DNA of 48,168 nucleotides from Delftia acidovorans. Lineage in GTDB: Bacteria; Pseudomonadota; Gammaproteobacteria; Burkholderiales; Burkholderiaceae_C. The stretch is taken from assembly GCA_031286585.1 (NCBI GenBank), contig JAITUC010000047.1:1-48168 (forward strand). Reading direction: 5' to 3'. Both the position numbers and the translations under genes were made by a program. Positions 1 to 7,542 of this stretch are shown in pieces. The notes beneath the pieces are model-generated. The model was not told where the DNA came from and searched no databases. It saw only the letters and a list, made by a program, of their open reading frames with translations. Numbering within the stretch: position 1 is the first letter of the stretch; each line of letters starts with the position of its first letter.

Positions 1-2898
1 CGCCGTCAGGCCGTCCATGACCGGCATGAGAATATCCATGAGCACCAGGTTGAACGGTTCTTCCTGGACCATGCGCACGGCTTCTTCGCCGTTGGCGGCC
101 AGGCGGACCACGGCCCCTACCTCGCTCAAGAGGTTGACGGCGATTTCCTGGCTGAACTCGTTGTCTTCCACCAGCAGGATGCGCACGCCGAGCAGGGGCC
201 ATTCCTCGACAACGTCCTGTTTTGGTTCAAAGCGCAGTTCCTGATCGTCCGCCCGAGGAAAGGTCAGGGTGAAAAAAAAGGTGGAGCCTCCGCCCACTTT
301 GCTGTGCACGAGCAAATCGCCGCCCATCAACTGCACCAGGTTGCGGCAAATGGCCAAGCCCAGGCCGGTCCCCCCGAATTCGCGGGTGGTGGAACTGTCC
401 GCCTGGGTGAAGGCCTCAAAGACGCGCACGGACTGTTCGGAGGTCATGCCGATGCCGGTATCGCGCACGGAAAAGTACAAAGTTTCCGTCGAATCCGTGC
501 CGGACAGCCGCTTGACGTCCAGCTCCACTTCCCCCACGGCCGTGAACTTCATGGCGTTGCTGATCAGGTTGGTCAGTATCTGCTGCAGGCGTATGGGATC
601 GCCGATCAGCATGTCGGGAAGCTTGTCGTCGATGCTTACCAGAAACGTCAGACTCTTTTTTTCCGCCATCGGGATAGGCAACTGCTGCTGCATCAGGATG
701 AGGTCGGTCAGGCTGAAATGGATGCTCTCCAGTTCCAGCTTGCCCGTCTCAATTTTGGCCACGTCGAGGATGTCGTTGAGAATGGCCAGAAGACTTCTGG
801 CCGAAATCTGGAGCTTGAGCATCATGGCGCGCTGCTCGTTGCTCATTGATTCTTTTAAAAGAAGATGCGCGTAGCCGAGCACCGCGTTCAGGGGCGTGCG
901 GATTTCGTGGCTCATGTTGGCCAGGAAGGTGCTGCGCGCGGCGGCGGCCGCCTCGGCATGCTCCTTGGCCAGCACCAGTTCCTGGGCCAGCTTGCGCTGG
1001 GCACTGATGTCGGTGAGCAGCTTGACGATCTTGTAGGGCCGGCCGTCGGCGTCGCGTATGGGGTTGTAGGTGGCCTGCACCCAGATGCGCCGCCCCTCGC
1101 GCCCGCAGCGCAGGAACTCGCCGGCCTGAAAATCGCCCTCGGCCAGCCGGCGCCAGAACTGCACATGCTCGTGCGAATGCGCATAGCCGGGCTCGCAGAA
1201 CATGCCGTGGTGGCGGCCCACGACCTCGTCGAGCCGGTAGCCGAACAGGTCCAGGAAATTGCGGTTGGCGCGCAGCACATGGCCCAGCAGGTCGTACTCG
1301 ATGGTGGCCAGCGACAGGTCGATGGCGCGCACCGTGCCCTCGAACTCGGCATTGCGCGCGCGCGCCGCCGTCTGGTCCATGATCACGCCGTCGATCCAGG
1401 TCAGCTCGTCGTGTTCGTTGAAGACGCCGCGCCCGGTCTCGGACACCCAGCGGGTGCTGCCATCGCGGTGCAGCAGGCGGTAGTCGGCGTTGTAGGTCTG
1501 GCGCCGCGACAGCGCATGCGAGACCGCGGTCTCCAGCCGGTCGCGGTCCTCGGCATGGATGAGCCGGTCCCAGCCCGTGAGCCCGTCCGTGAAGTCCTGC
1601 TCGGTCCAGCCGGTCAGCTCCTTGATGGAGCGGCTGAGCAGCAGCGGCGTCCACTTGCCGTCATACAGGCAGCGGAAGGTGGTGCCCGGCACGTTGTTGA
1701 TCAGGGTGCGGTACTGCTCCTCGCTGCGGCGCAGCGACTGCAGCATCTGGCGGCGCTCGCGGATGTCGGTCACAAAGCCCACGAACAGCGGATCGCCCGC
1801 AATCGCCACCCGGCCCACGGCCAGGCGCACGGCGATCTGCGTGCCGTCCTTGTGCAGGGCATGGACATCGCGGCTGGAGCCGAGCAGGCCTGCAAAGCCC
1901 GCGGCCAGCTGCTTTTCCAGCGAGCCGCCCTCGCCATCGCAGCCCGACGCAGGCATGAGCAGGCTGGCGCTGCGGCCCAGCACCTCCTGCGCCGCCCAGC
2001 CCAGCAGCCGCTCGGCCGCGCCGTTGAACGAGACGATGCTGCCGCGCCCGTCGATCATCACGATGCCGTCCACGGCCGTATCCACCACGGCGCGCAGGCG
2101 CGACTCGCTGCGCTGGACCTGCCGGTAGATCTGGCGGTAGCGCAGCGTCATGTTGACCGCGAACACCAGGCCGAAGATCAGCACCACCACGCCCACGATG
2201 GAGAACACCAGCAGCGCATGCGTGGGCGCCTGCTGCTGCGCCAGCGCATCGATACCGGGCTTGAGGCGCAGTGCGTACAGGCCCGCATAGTGCATGCAGG
2301 AAATGGCCAGGCCCATGACCATGCCGGCCACCAGGGTAGGCCACAGGCGGCCCGTGTTGCCCAGCCGAAAGCGCACCCACAGCGACAGCATGGCCATGGT
2401 GGCGGCCACGATCACCGACAGCAGCACGCCCCAGGGGTCGTAGAGCATCAGGCTCCAGGTCTGGGCTGCCGCCATGCCGATGTAGTGCATGGAGCCGATG
2501 CCCAGCCCCATGAGCACGCCGCCGCCGACCAGCGCCTGGGCGGACAGCCGGGGCCGCACCATCAGCGTCAGCGCCAGCCAGGACGCCAGCATGCTGGGCA
2601 GCATGGACAGCGCGGTGATCCAGGGGTCGTAGTCGCCGAAGGTGCAGGGCACAAAGGCGAGCATGCCGATGAAGTGCATGGCCCAGATGCCGGCGCCCAG
2701 GCAGAAGGCGCCGGTCAGCACGCCGGTGCGGCGTATCCGGGGCGAGGCGGCATTGCGCGCCAGTCCCGCGATCTGCATGGCCATCATCGACGTGGCCACG
2801 GCCACCACCACCGACAGCGCCACCAGGCCCGGATGCAGCCACTGGAACCACTGTGGATGGGGTGCCCATCCGAGCACGAAGATCTCGTCCCAATTCAT
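1..2898 (-). CDS. MHYT-PAS hybrid sensor histidine kinase (3' end cut by window edge)
   Basis: Membrane-bound hybrid kinase, 966 codons visible and no stop before position 1. The N-terminal ~250 residues hold hydrophobic segments with three MHYT-like motifs (AMHFIGM, SMHYIGM, CMHYAGL), a domain thought to sense a diatomic gas or redox through bound metal. Then come three PAS/PAC-like domains (about 265-385, 388-510, 516-632), HisKA with SHEIRTP (His664), HATPase with GGTGLGLA (~840) and a receiver domain from ~903 with the acceptor Asp955 in LMDILMP. The start at 2898 is preceded by a GGGGGAG ribosome site. More receiver or Hpt domains may follow off-window. GC content falls inside the gene (see findings). 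It is divergent from a DUF2061 gene, and the shared intergenic region carries a Fur-box-like site. The architecture is clear; the stimulus is unknown. Confidence 0.93.
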   Translation of the reverse strand, partial: MNWDEIFVLGWAPHPQWFQWLHPGLVALSVVVAVATSMMAMQIAGLARNAASPRIRRTGVLTGAFCLGAGIWAMHFIGMLAFVPCTFGDYDPWITALSMLPSMLASWLALTLMVRPRLSAQALVGGGVLMGLGIGSMHYIGMAAAQTWSLMLYDPWGVLLSVIVAATMAMLSLWVRFRLGNTGRLWPTLVAGMVMGLAISCMHYAGLYALRLKPGIDALAQQQAPTHALLVFSIVGVVVLIFGLVFAVNMTLRYRQIYRQVQRSESRLRAVVDTAVDGIVMIDGRGSIVSFNGAAERLLGWAAQEVLGRSASLLMPASGCDGEGGSLEKQLAAGFAGLLGSSRDVHALHKDGTQIAVRLAVGRVAIAGDPLFVGFVTDIRERRQMLQSLRRSEEQYRTLINNVPGTTFRCLYDGKWTPLLLSRSIKELTGWTEQDFTDGLTGWDRLIHAEDRDRLETAVSHALSRRQTYNADYRLLHRDGSTRWVSETGRGVFNEHDELTWIDGVIMDQTAARARNAEFEGTVRAIDLSLATIEYDLLGHVLRANRNFLDLFGYRLDEVVGRHHGMFCEPGYAHSHEHVQFWRRLAEGDFQAGEFLRCGREGRRIWVQATYNPIRDADGRPYKIVKLLTDISAQRKLAQELVLAKEHAEAAAAARSTFLANMSHEIRTPLNAVLGYAHLLLKESMSNEQRAMMLKLQISARSLLAILNDILDVAKIETGKLELESIHFSLTDLILMQQQLPIPMAEKKSLTFLVSIDDKLPDMLIGDPIRLQQILTNLISNAMKFTAVGEVELDVKRLSGTDSTETLYFSVRDTGIGMTSEQSVRVFEAFTQADSSTTREFGGTGLGLAICRNLVQLMGGDLLVHSKVGGGSTFFFTLTFPRADDQELRFEPKQDVVEEWPLLGVRILLVEDNEFSQEIAVNLLSEVGAVVRLAANGEEAVRMVQEEPFNLVLMDILMPVMDGLTA

Positions 2899-2960
2899 GG
2901 CGCTCCCCCTGAATGGCACAGGGCCACGGCACCCGCCTGCCCGCCATCGATAGTCTTCAT

Positions 2961-2980
2961 GTCTTTGATAATCATTTTCG
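2961..2980. promoter_or_regulatory. Fur-box-like operator between divergent genes
   Basis: The stretch TGATAAT-C-ATTTTCG (2966-2980) matches the 7-1-7 Fur consensus TGATAAT-N-ATTATCA at 12 of 14 specified positions. It lies 68 bases upstream of the hybrid kinase start and about 70 bases upstream of the DUF2061 start, in an AT-richer patch where promoters would be expected. Iron control of one or both genes is an inference. Confidence 0.5.
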
Positions 2981-3048
2981 ATTGGCAACGGCTATTGATC
3001 ACACCTAGCATGGAGTCTCATCACGAAAAAAGCCCCGAGGAAAGCACC

Positions 3049-3309
3049 ATGACCCGCATCCGCCAGACCTTGCACCACCACCGTCACACGCTGATGAAAA
3101 CCGCCAGCTACTACGTCATCCACGTCACGGTGGCGGCGGCCGTGGCCTATGCCGTCACCCGCAACCTCTGGGCCGCGCTGACGCTCAGCCTGCTGGAGCC
3201 CACTGTCCAGGCCGTGGCCTTCTTCTTCCATGAAAAGCTCTGGGAACGGGGCCTGCGCCGCCGTGCCGATGCCGCCGCCGTCATGGCGCAGCCCACGGCT
3301 GCAGCCTGA
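3049..3309 (+). CDS. DUF2061 small membrane protein
   Basis: 86-residue protein with two hydrophobic helices and the DUF2061 signature: LMKTASYYVIHVTVAAAVAY at 15-34, then LLEPTVQAVAFFFHEKLWER. Family members are small predicted inner-membrane proteins of unknown function, and the FHEKLWE end of the second helix is typical. I chose the ATG at 3049 because GAGGAAAG lies six bases upstream; an in-frame ATG at 3010 would add 13 polar residues and has no good ribosome site. The C-terminal tail is Arg/Ala-rich and cytosolic-looking. The gene is divergent from the hybrid kinase across a Fur-box-like sequence. The family assignment is firm; the role is unknown. Confidence 0.85.
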   Translation: MTRIRQTLHHHRHTLMKTASYYVIHVTVAAAVAYAVTRNLWAALTLSLLEPTVQAVAFFFHEKLWERGLRRRADAAAVMAQPTAAA

Positions 3310-3724
3310 GCCTGCCGGGAGCACGGAGATGCCCATGCCGACATCCATGCAGCCCCTTGGCGCAGACTCATTTGGGAAATGGCTGGCCGAGACCCTGGCC
3401 AGGATGGTCGATGGCGGCACGGGCTGAAATCCGGCCCAGCCGTGGCGGCAAGAGAGGTGGATAGGGCGGCGCATGGTGGCAAGAACCCGGGAAATGCGAA
3501 ATCGTTGGTATCAAGGCGCTGCTCGTGCGGCCCAGGGCCGACACGGAATCCATGCATGCATGTCGGCGCAATCGGGGCGGACTGAAGCCCTGGCCCCGGC
3601 CACAATGCCAAACATTGTCAAGCGCATACGCTGCAAAAACCTGGGCACAAGCTGTGCAAAAACCTGTACACATCCTGAATTCAACCCTGTGAATTTCCTA
3701 TTCCCAAGGCTGTGATGAACCCGT
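3310..3724. other. 415-base stretch without a confident gene
   Basis: Lies between the convergent DUF2061 and LysR genes. The only candidate gene is a 33-codon ORF at 3329-3427 (32 residues, MPMPTSMQ start, amphipathic KWLAETLARMV stretch) with GGGAG seven bases upstream of its ATG, 19 bases after the DUF2061 stop. I see no intrinsic terminator with a U tract, repeat or RNA gene in the rest. Confidence 0.5.
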
Positions 3725-4693
3725 TCATCCATGGTGCACGGCCAGCAGGGCGTCAATGAAGAACCGGGCCGCACGCCCAGGGGCCACGGCATTGCGCCAG
3801 ACGGCGAAGAAATCACACAGATAGAAAAAACGGTGCGGTGCCACGGCCTGCAGCAGGCCCTGGTCCTGCATGGCCTGTGCATAGTGATCGGGCAGAAAGC
3901 CCAGGTAACGGCCCGATCGCACCAGCATGGCAATGGCCTCCTGGTCAAAACCCGTGGCCTGGCGCTGCAGGCCGGCCTGGTGGCTGAGCGCCATGTTGGG
4001 CGACTGGTAGCCCAGGCCTGCGAAGGCATGCGCCCCCAGGCTGCCCCAGTCCAGCGCGCCATGGTCGACGCCATGCAGCGGATGACCGGGGGCGCAGTAC
4101 AGCTGCATGCGCTCGCCAAACAGCCGGGCGCTGTCCAGCGCGCCCGAACTGGGTGCCGATGGCAGCACGCCCACCTGCCAGCGCCCCTCCATCAGCCCGC
4201 GCTCGATGGCCTGGATGGAGGCCACATGCAGGCGCAGATGCAGCTGCGGCGCCTGGTCGTGCAAAACGCCGATCGCCTCGGGTATGCGCGACTGCGGATT
4301 GCCCACGGTCTTGTCGAACAGCGCCACGTCCAGCGTGCCGGCCAGCCGGCCATGGATGTCGTCCACCTGGCCCAGGAAGCCTTCCACGCCACCGAGCAGT
4401 TGCAAGGTGGCCTCGTAGATGCGATGGCCTTCGGGCGTGAGCGCGAAGCCCGCGCGCCCGCGCCGGCACAGCGTCAGGCCCAGTCGCTCCTCCAGGTCCT
4501 TCATATGGCGGCTCAGCGTGGAGCTGCCGATGTTCAGCTCCAGCTCGGCAGCCGACATGCCGCCGCACTCGACCACGGCCTTGAACACGCGCAGCAGGCG
4601 CAGGTCCATGTCGCCCAGTTGGCCCAGCGCGGCCCGCGCGCGCCCGTCCCGCGCCGGGCGGCCTGGGGTGCTGTCCATCGAAAAATCCGCCAT
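3725..4693 (-). CDS. LysR-family transcriptional regulator
   Basis: 322-residue LysR regulator. The N-terminal winged helix-turn-helix (about 29-88) has the usual pattern: LRLLRVFKAVVECGGMSAAE, then SSTLSRHMKDLEERLG and GFALTPEGHRIYE. The remainder is a periplasmic-binding-protein-like effector domain (about 110-300). The N-terminus is ~25 residues longer than usual before the first helix; internal Met29 is an alternative start and would fit the family better. It is transcribed away from the transaminase at 4938, the classic LysR arrangement, and the gap holds a perfect TTGCA-N6-TGCAA site (4831-4846) plus a long inverted repeat just upstream of this start. I infer that it controls the transaminase, with a related amino acid or amine as possible co-inducer. 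Confidence 0.92.
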   Translation of the reverse strand: MADFSMDSTPGRPARDGRARAALGQLGDMDLRLLRVFKAVVECGGMSAAELELNIGSSTLSRHMKDLEERLGLTLCRRGRAGFALTPEGHRIYEATLQLLGGVEGFLGQVDDIHGRLAGTLDVALFDKTVGNPQSRIPEAIGVLHDQAPQLHLRLHVASIQAIERGLMEGRWQVGVLPSAPSSGALDSARLFGERMQLYCAPGHPLHGVDHGALDWGSLGAHAFAGLGYQSPNMALSHQAGLQRQATGFDQEAIAMLVRSGRYLGFLPDHYAQAMQDQGLLQAVAPHRFFYLCDFFAVWRNAVAPGRAARFFIDALLAVHHG

Positions 4694-4702
4694 CGCCCTT
4701 CG

Positions 4703-4768
4703 CCTCCCGGTGCTCGCCGGAACCGGCCACCACTACAGGGGAGCCACTATAGGCGAGCACCAGGGAGG
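4703..4768. repeat. Long inverted repeat upstream of lysR gene
   Basis: Arm 4703-4718 (CCTCCCGGTGCTCGCC) pairs with arm 4752-4768 (GGCGAGCACCAGGGAGG) perfectly except for one bulged A; the inner ten base pairs are exact. The arms are separated by 33 bases. The element sits 10 bases upstream of the LysR start, so it could be a cis-element or a hairpin in the lysR mRNA leader. Confidence 0.6.
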
Positions 4769-4827
4769 AGACGGCCATGGATTCCCACACTGCGCGCTCT
4801 CCGGGCCCGGATCGGCAAGCCCTTTCT

Positions 4828-4849
4828 CACTTGCAGGAATCTGCAAGTG
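4828..4849. promoter_or_regulatory. LysR-type operator (perfect dyad, T-N11-A)
   Basis: CACTTGCAG-GAAT-CTGCAAGTG is a perfect 9-bp inverted repeat around four bases and contains a T-N11-A core, the canonical LysR recognition form. It lies 88 bases upstream of the transaminase start and 134 bases upstream of the divergent LysR gene, the position expected for the regulatory binding site. Confidence 0.7.
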
Positions 4850-4937
4850 AACCTCGCTATCACGCACTTCGAGAAATCAAAAGGCACGATCACAATGGGC
4901 CGGTTCCTTTTTTCTTTCCCGGCCCGAGGAGATCACC

Positions 4938-6296
4938 ATGACCCTGGTTCCCACCGAACAAGGTACTGCAGCCGCCACGCGCACCGATGCCGCCTGGCTT
5001 GACGCCCACTGGATGCCCTTCACCGGCAACCGCGAGTTCAAGGCGCGCCCGCGCATGATCACCAGCGCCCAGGGCGCCTACTACACCGATGCCGACGGCC
5101 GCAAGATCTTCGACGGCCTGTCGGGCCTGTGGTGCTCGGGCCTGGGCCATGGCCGCCGCGAGATCGCCGAAGCCATCGGCCGCGCGGCCCAGCAGCTGGA
5201 CTATGCGCCGGCCTTCCAGTTCGGCCACCCGGCCTCGTTCGCGCTGGCCAACAAGATCAAGGAGCTGACGCCTGCAGGCCTGGACCATGTGTTCTTCACG
5301 GGCTCGGGCTCGGAGGCGGCCGACACGGCGCTGAAGATGGCACGCGCCTACTGGCGCGCCAAGGGCCAGGGCGGCAAGACCCGGCTGATCGGGCGCGAGA
5401 AGGGCTACCACGGCGTGAACTTCGGCGGTATCTCGGTCGGCGGCATGGTGGGCAACCGCAAGACCTTCGGCCAGGGCGTGGAGGCCGACCATCTGCCGCA
5501 CACGCAGCCGGCGTTGGGGTCCTTCCACAAGGGCATGCCCGCCACCGATGGCCGCGCGCTGGCCGACAGGCTGCTGGACCTGATCGCCCTGCATGACGCC
5601 AGCAACATCGCGGCCGTCATCGTCGAGCCCTTCTCGGGCTCGGCCGGCGTGGTGATCCCGCCGGCCGGCTACCTGCAGCGCCTGCGCGAGATCTGCACGC
5701 AAAACAACATCCTGCTGATCTTCGACGAGGTCATCACGGGCTTTGGCCGCTGCGGCGCCATGACGGGGGCCGAGGCCTTCGGCGTCACGCCCGACATCAT
5801 GAACATCGCCAAGCAGGTGACCAACGGCGCCCAGCCCCTGGGCGCCGTGGTGGCCAGCAAGGGAATCTACGACACCTTCATGGCAGCCGGCGGCCCCGAG
5901 TACATGCTGGAGTTCCCGCACGGCTATACCTACTCGGCCCACCCCATCGCCTGCGCGGCGGGCGTGGCCGCCCTGGACCTGCTGCAGCGCGAGGACGGCC
6001 CGGGCCGCGTGCGCGCGCTGGCCCCGTTCTTCGAGCAGGCCGTGCACAGCCTCAAGGGCGCCAGGCATGTGGCCGACATCCGCAACTTCGGCCTGGCGGC
6101 GGGCTTCACCATCGAGTCGCTGCCCGGCGAGCCGGCACGCCGCCCCTACGAGATCGCCATGAAGTGCTGGGACAAGGGCTTCTACGTGCGCTACGGCGGC
6201 GACACCATCCAGATCGCGCCGCCCTTCATCAGCGAGAAGGCCGAGATCGAGCGGCTGGTCAGCGCGCTGGGCGATGCCCTAACCGAAACGAACTGA
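4938..6296 (+). CDS. Beta-alanine (omega-amino acid):pyruvate transaminase
   Basis: 452-residue class III PLP aminotransferase, full length for the family. The N-terminal HWMPFTGNREFKARPRMI, GLSGLWCSGLGH and LDYAPAFQFGHPASFALA segments closely follow the omega-amino acid:pyruvate transaminases of pseudomonads, which move the amino group of beta-alanine or related omega-amines to pyruvate, giving malonate semialdehyde and alanine. The PLP lysine is Lys292 in NIAKQVTNGAQPLGAV, the PLP-stacking region is TGSGSEAADTA, and FDEVITGFGR holds the PLP-pyridine Asp. GAGGAGATCACC gives a strong ribosome site. It is divergent from a LysR gene and followed by a strong terminator, so it is probably monocistronic. 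The exact substrate is uncertain; no malonate-semialdehyde dehydrogenase gene is adjacent. Confidence 0.92.
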   Translation: MTLVPTEQGTAAATRTDAAWLDAHWMPFTGNREFKARPRMITSAQGAYYTDADGRKIFDGLSGLWCSGLGHGRREIAEAIGRAAQQLDYAPAFQFGHPASFALANKIKELTPAGLDHVFFTGSGSEAADTALKMARAYWRAKGQGGKTRLIGREKGYHGVNFGGISVGGMVGNRKTFGQGVEADHLPHTQPALGSFHKGMPATDGRALADRLLDLIALHDASNIAAVIVEPFSGSAGVVIPPAGYLQRLREICTQNNILLIFDEVITGFGRCGAMTGAEAFGVTPDIMNIAKQVTNGAQPLGAVVASKGIYDTFMAAGGPEYMLEFPHGYTYSAHPIACAAGVAALDLLQREDGPGRVRALAPFFEQAVHSLKGARHVADIRNFGLAAGFTIESLPGEPARRPYEIAMKCWDKGFYVRYGGDTIQIAPPFISEKAEIERLVSALGDALTETN

Positions 6297-6310
6297 GCGC
6301 CTGCCGACCC

Positions 6311-6355
6311 TGCAAAAAAGCCCCTGCGGCCTCGCGGCCCAGGGGCTTTTTTGCA
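6311..6355. terminator. Bidirectional intrinsic terminator
   Basis: Perfect 16-bp inverted repeat TGCAAAAAAGCCCCTG / CAGGGGCTTTTTTGCA around a 13-base loop. A-tract and T-tract flanks let it stop transcription both from the transaminase (plus) and from the Bug gene (minus), which converge here. Confidence 0.92.
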
Positions 6356-6377
6356 TGGCGATGGCGCCGCTGCGCCA

Positions 6378-7430
6378 TCAGTCCAGCGTGATGCCGGCGT
6401 TCTTGATCACATCACGCCACTTGTCCACTTCCACGCGCAGGAACTGGGCCGAGGCGTCGGGCTTGAGACCGGAGGGCAGCACGCCCATGGCGTCCAGCTT
6501 TTCCTTGACCTCGGGCGCGGGCAGGGCCTTGGCGATCTCGGCGTAAAGCCTGTCCACGATGGGCTTGGGCGTGCCCGCGGGCACGGCCGCGAGGAACCAG
6601 GCATCGGCCGTGAAGTCCTTGAGGCCGGCCTCGGACATGGTGGGCACGTCGGGCATGGACTGCAGGCGTTCGTTGTGGGCCACGGCCAGGGCGCGCACCT
6701 TGCCGGCCTTGAGCTGCGCGGCAATCGTCACGGCCGTGAGAAAGCCGAAGTCGGTCTCGCCTGCGGCCAGCGACACCACGGAAGGCGCACTGCCCTTGTA
6801 GGGCACGTGGCCGATCTTGACCTTGGCCTGCATGGCATACAGTTCGGCGCCCAGATGGTTGGGGCCGCCCGTGCCCGACGAGGGGTAGTTGAGCTTGCCG
6901 GGCTGGGCCTGGGCCGCCGCCGTCAGCTCCTTGAGCGAGTGGAACGGGCTTTGCGCTCCCACGGTGAGCACCAGCGGGCTGCGTGCCACCAGGCTGATGG
7001 GCGCGAAGTCGCGCAGCGGGTCATAGGGCAGCTTGGTGTACAGGCCCTTGGCCATGGCCATGCAGCCCACATCGCCCAGTACCACGGTGTAGCCGTCGGC
7101 CGGCGCCGTGGCCACCAGGTCGCAGCCGATGGTGCCGTTGGCGCCGGGCTTGTTGTCCACCACCACCGTGGTGTGCATGCTCTCGCCCATCTTCTGCGCC
7201 AGCAGGCGGCCCAGGATGTCGGTGGAGCCGCCAGGCGCAAAGGGCACGACCAGGCGGATGGTCCGGGTCGGATAGCTGCCCGCGCCCTGGGCCTGCGTCT
7301 GCGCCTGGACGGCGGGCGCCGCCAGCGTGGCGGCCAGCGCCAGACCGCCTGCCAGGCCGCCTGCCAGGGCGCGCCACAGGGCCGTGCTGCGCACGGGGGT
7401 GCGGGAGGATGGGGAAGGGGTTTGTCTCAT
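6378..7430 (-). CDS. Bug-family periplasmic solute-binding protein (TctC-like)
   Basis: 350-residue extracytoplasmic binding protein of the Bug/tripartite tricarboxylate family, hugely expanded in Betaproteobacteria. A hydrophobic signal peptide (about 18-43, cleaved near AVQAQ) is followed by the family landmarks YPTRTIRLVVPFAPGGSTDI, VVDNKPGANGTIG, LNYPSSGTGGPNHLGAEL and VPYKG, ending in a normal C-terminus. These proteins bind carboxylates or amides and either feed a TctAB permease or act as orphan sensors; no tctA or tctB lies nearby. The gene lies 112 bases downstream of the GntR gene on the same strand, so co-transcription is possible. I chose the ATG at 7430 because upstream extensions lack a signal-peptide form; its ribosome site is weak. 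Ligand unknown. Confidence 0.9.
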   Translation of the reverse strand: MRQTPSPSSRTPVRSTALWRALAGGLAGGLALAATLAAPAVQAQTQAQGAGSYPTRTIRLVVPFAPGGSTDILGRLLAQKMGESMHTTVVVDNKPGANGTIGCDLVATAPADGYTVVLGDVGCMAMAKGLYTKLPYDPLRDFAPISLVARSPLVLTVGAQSPFHSLKELTAAAQAQPGKLNYPSSGTGGPNHLGAELYAMQAKVKIGHVPYKGSAPSVVSLAAGETDFGFLTAVTIAAQLKAGKVRALAVAHNERLQSMPDVPTMSEAGLKDFTADAWFLAAVPAGTPKPIVDRLYAEIAKALPAPEVKEKLDAMGVLPSGLKPDASAQFLRVEVDKWRDVIKNAGITLD

Positions 7431-7542
7431 GCTGTTGTCTCGTGAAGGTTGGGATGCGTGAAGGCCGGGCGCGCGGCAGCATACCAGCAGCCGACGGCGC
7501 GAAACGCGTGGCCTGGGCCGGCAATGACCGGCGCGGGACAGT

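Noticed and set aside
865..3309. 814-codon plus-strand open frame opposite the hybrid kinase
   Set aside because: It is the antisense shadow of the GC-rich kinase gene: His/Gln/Ala-rich, no domain. Only its last 87 codons (from 3049) are the real DUF2061 gene.
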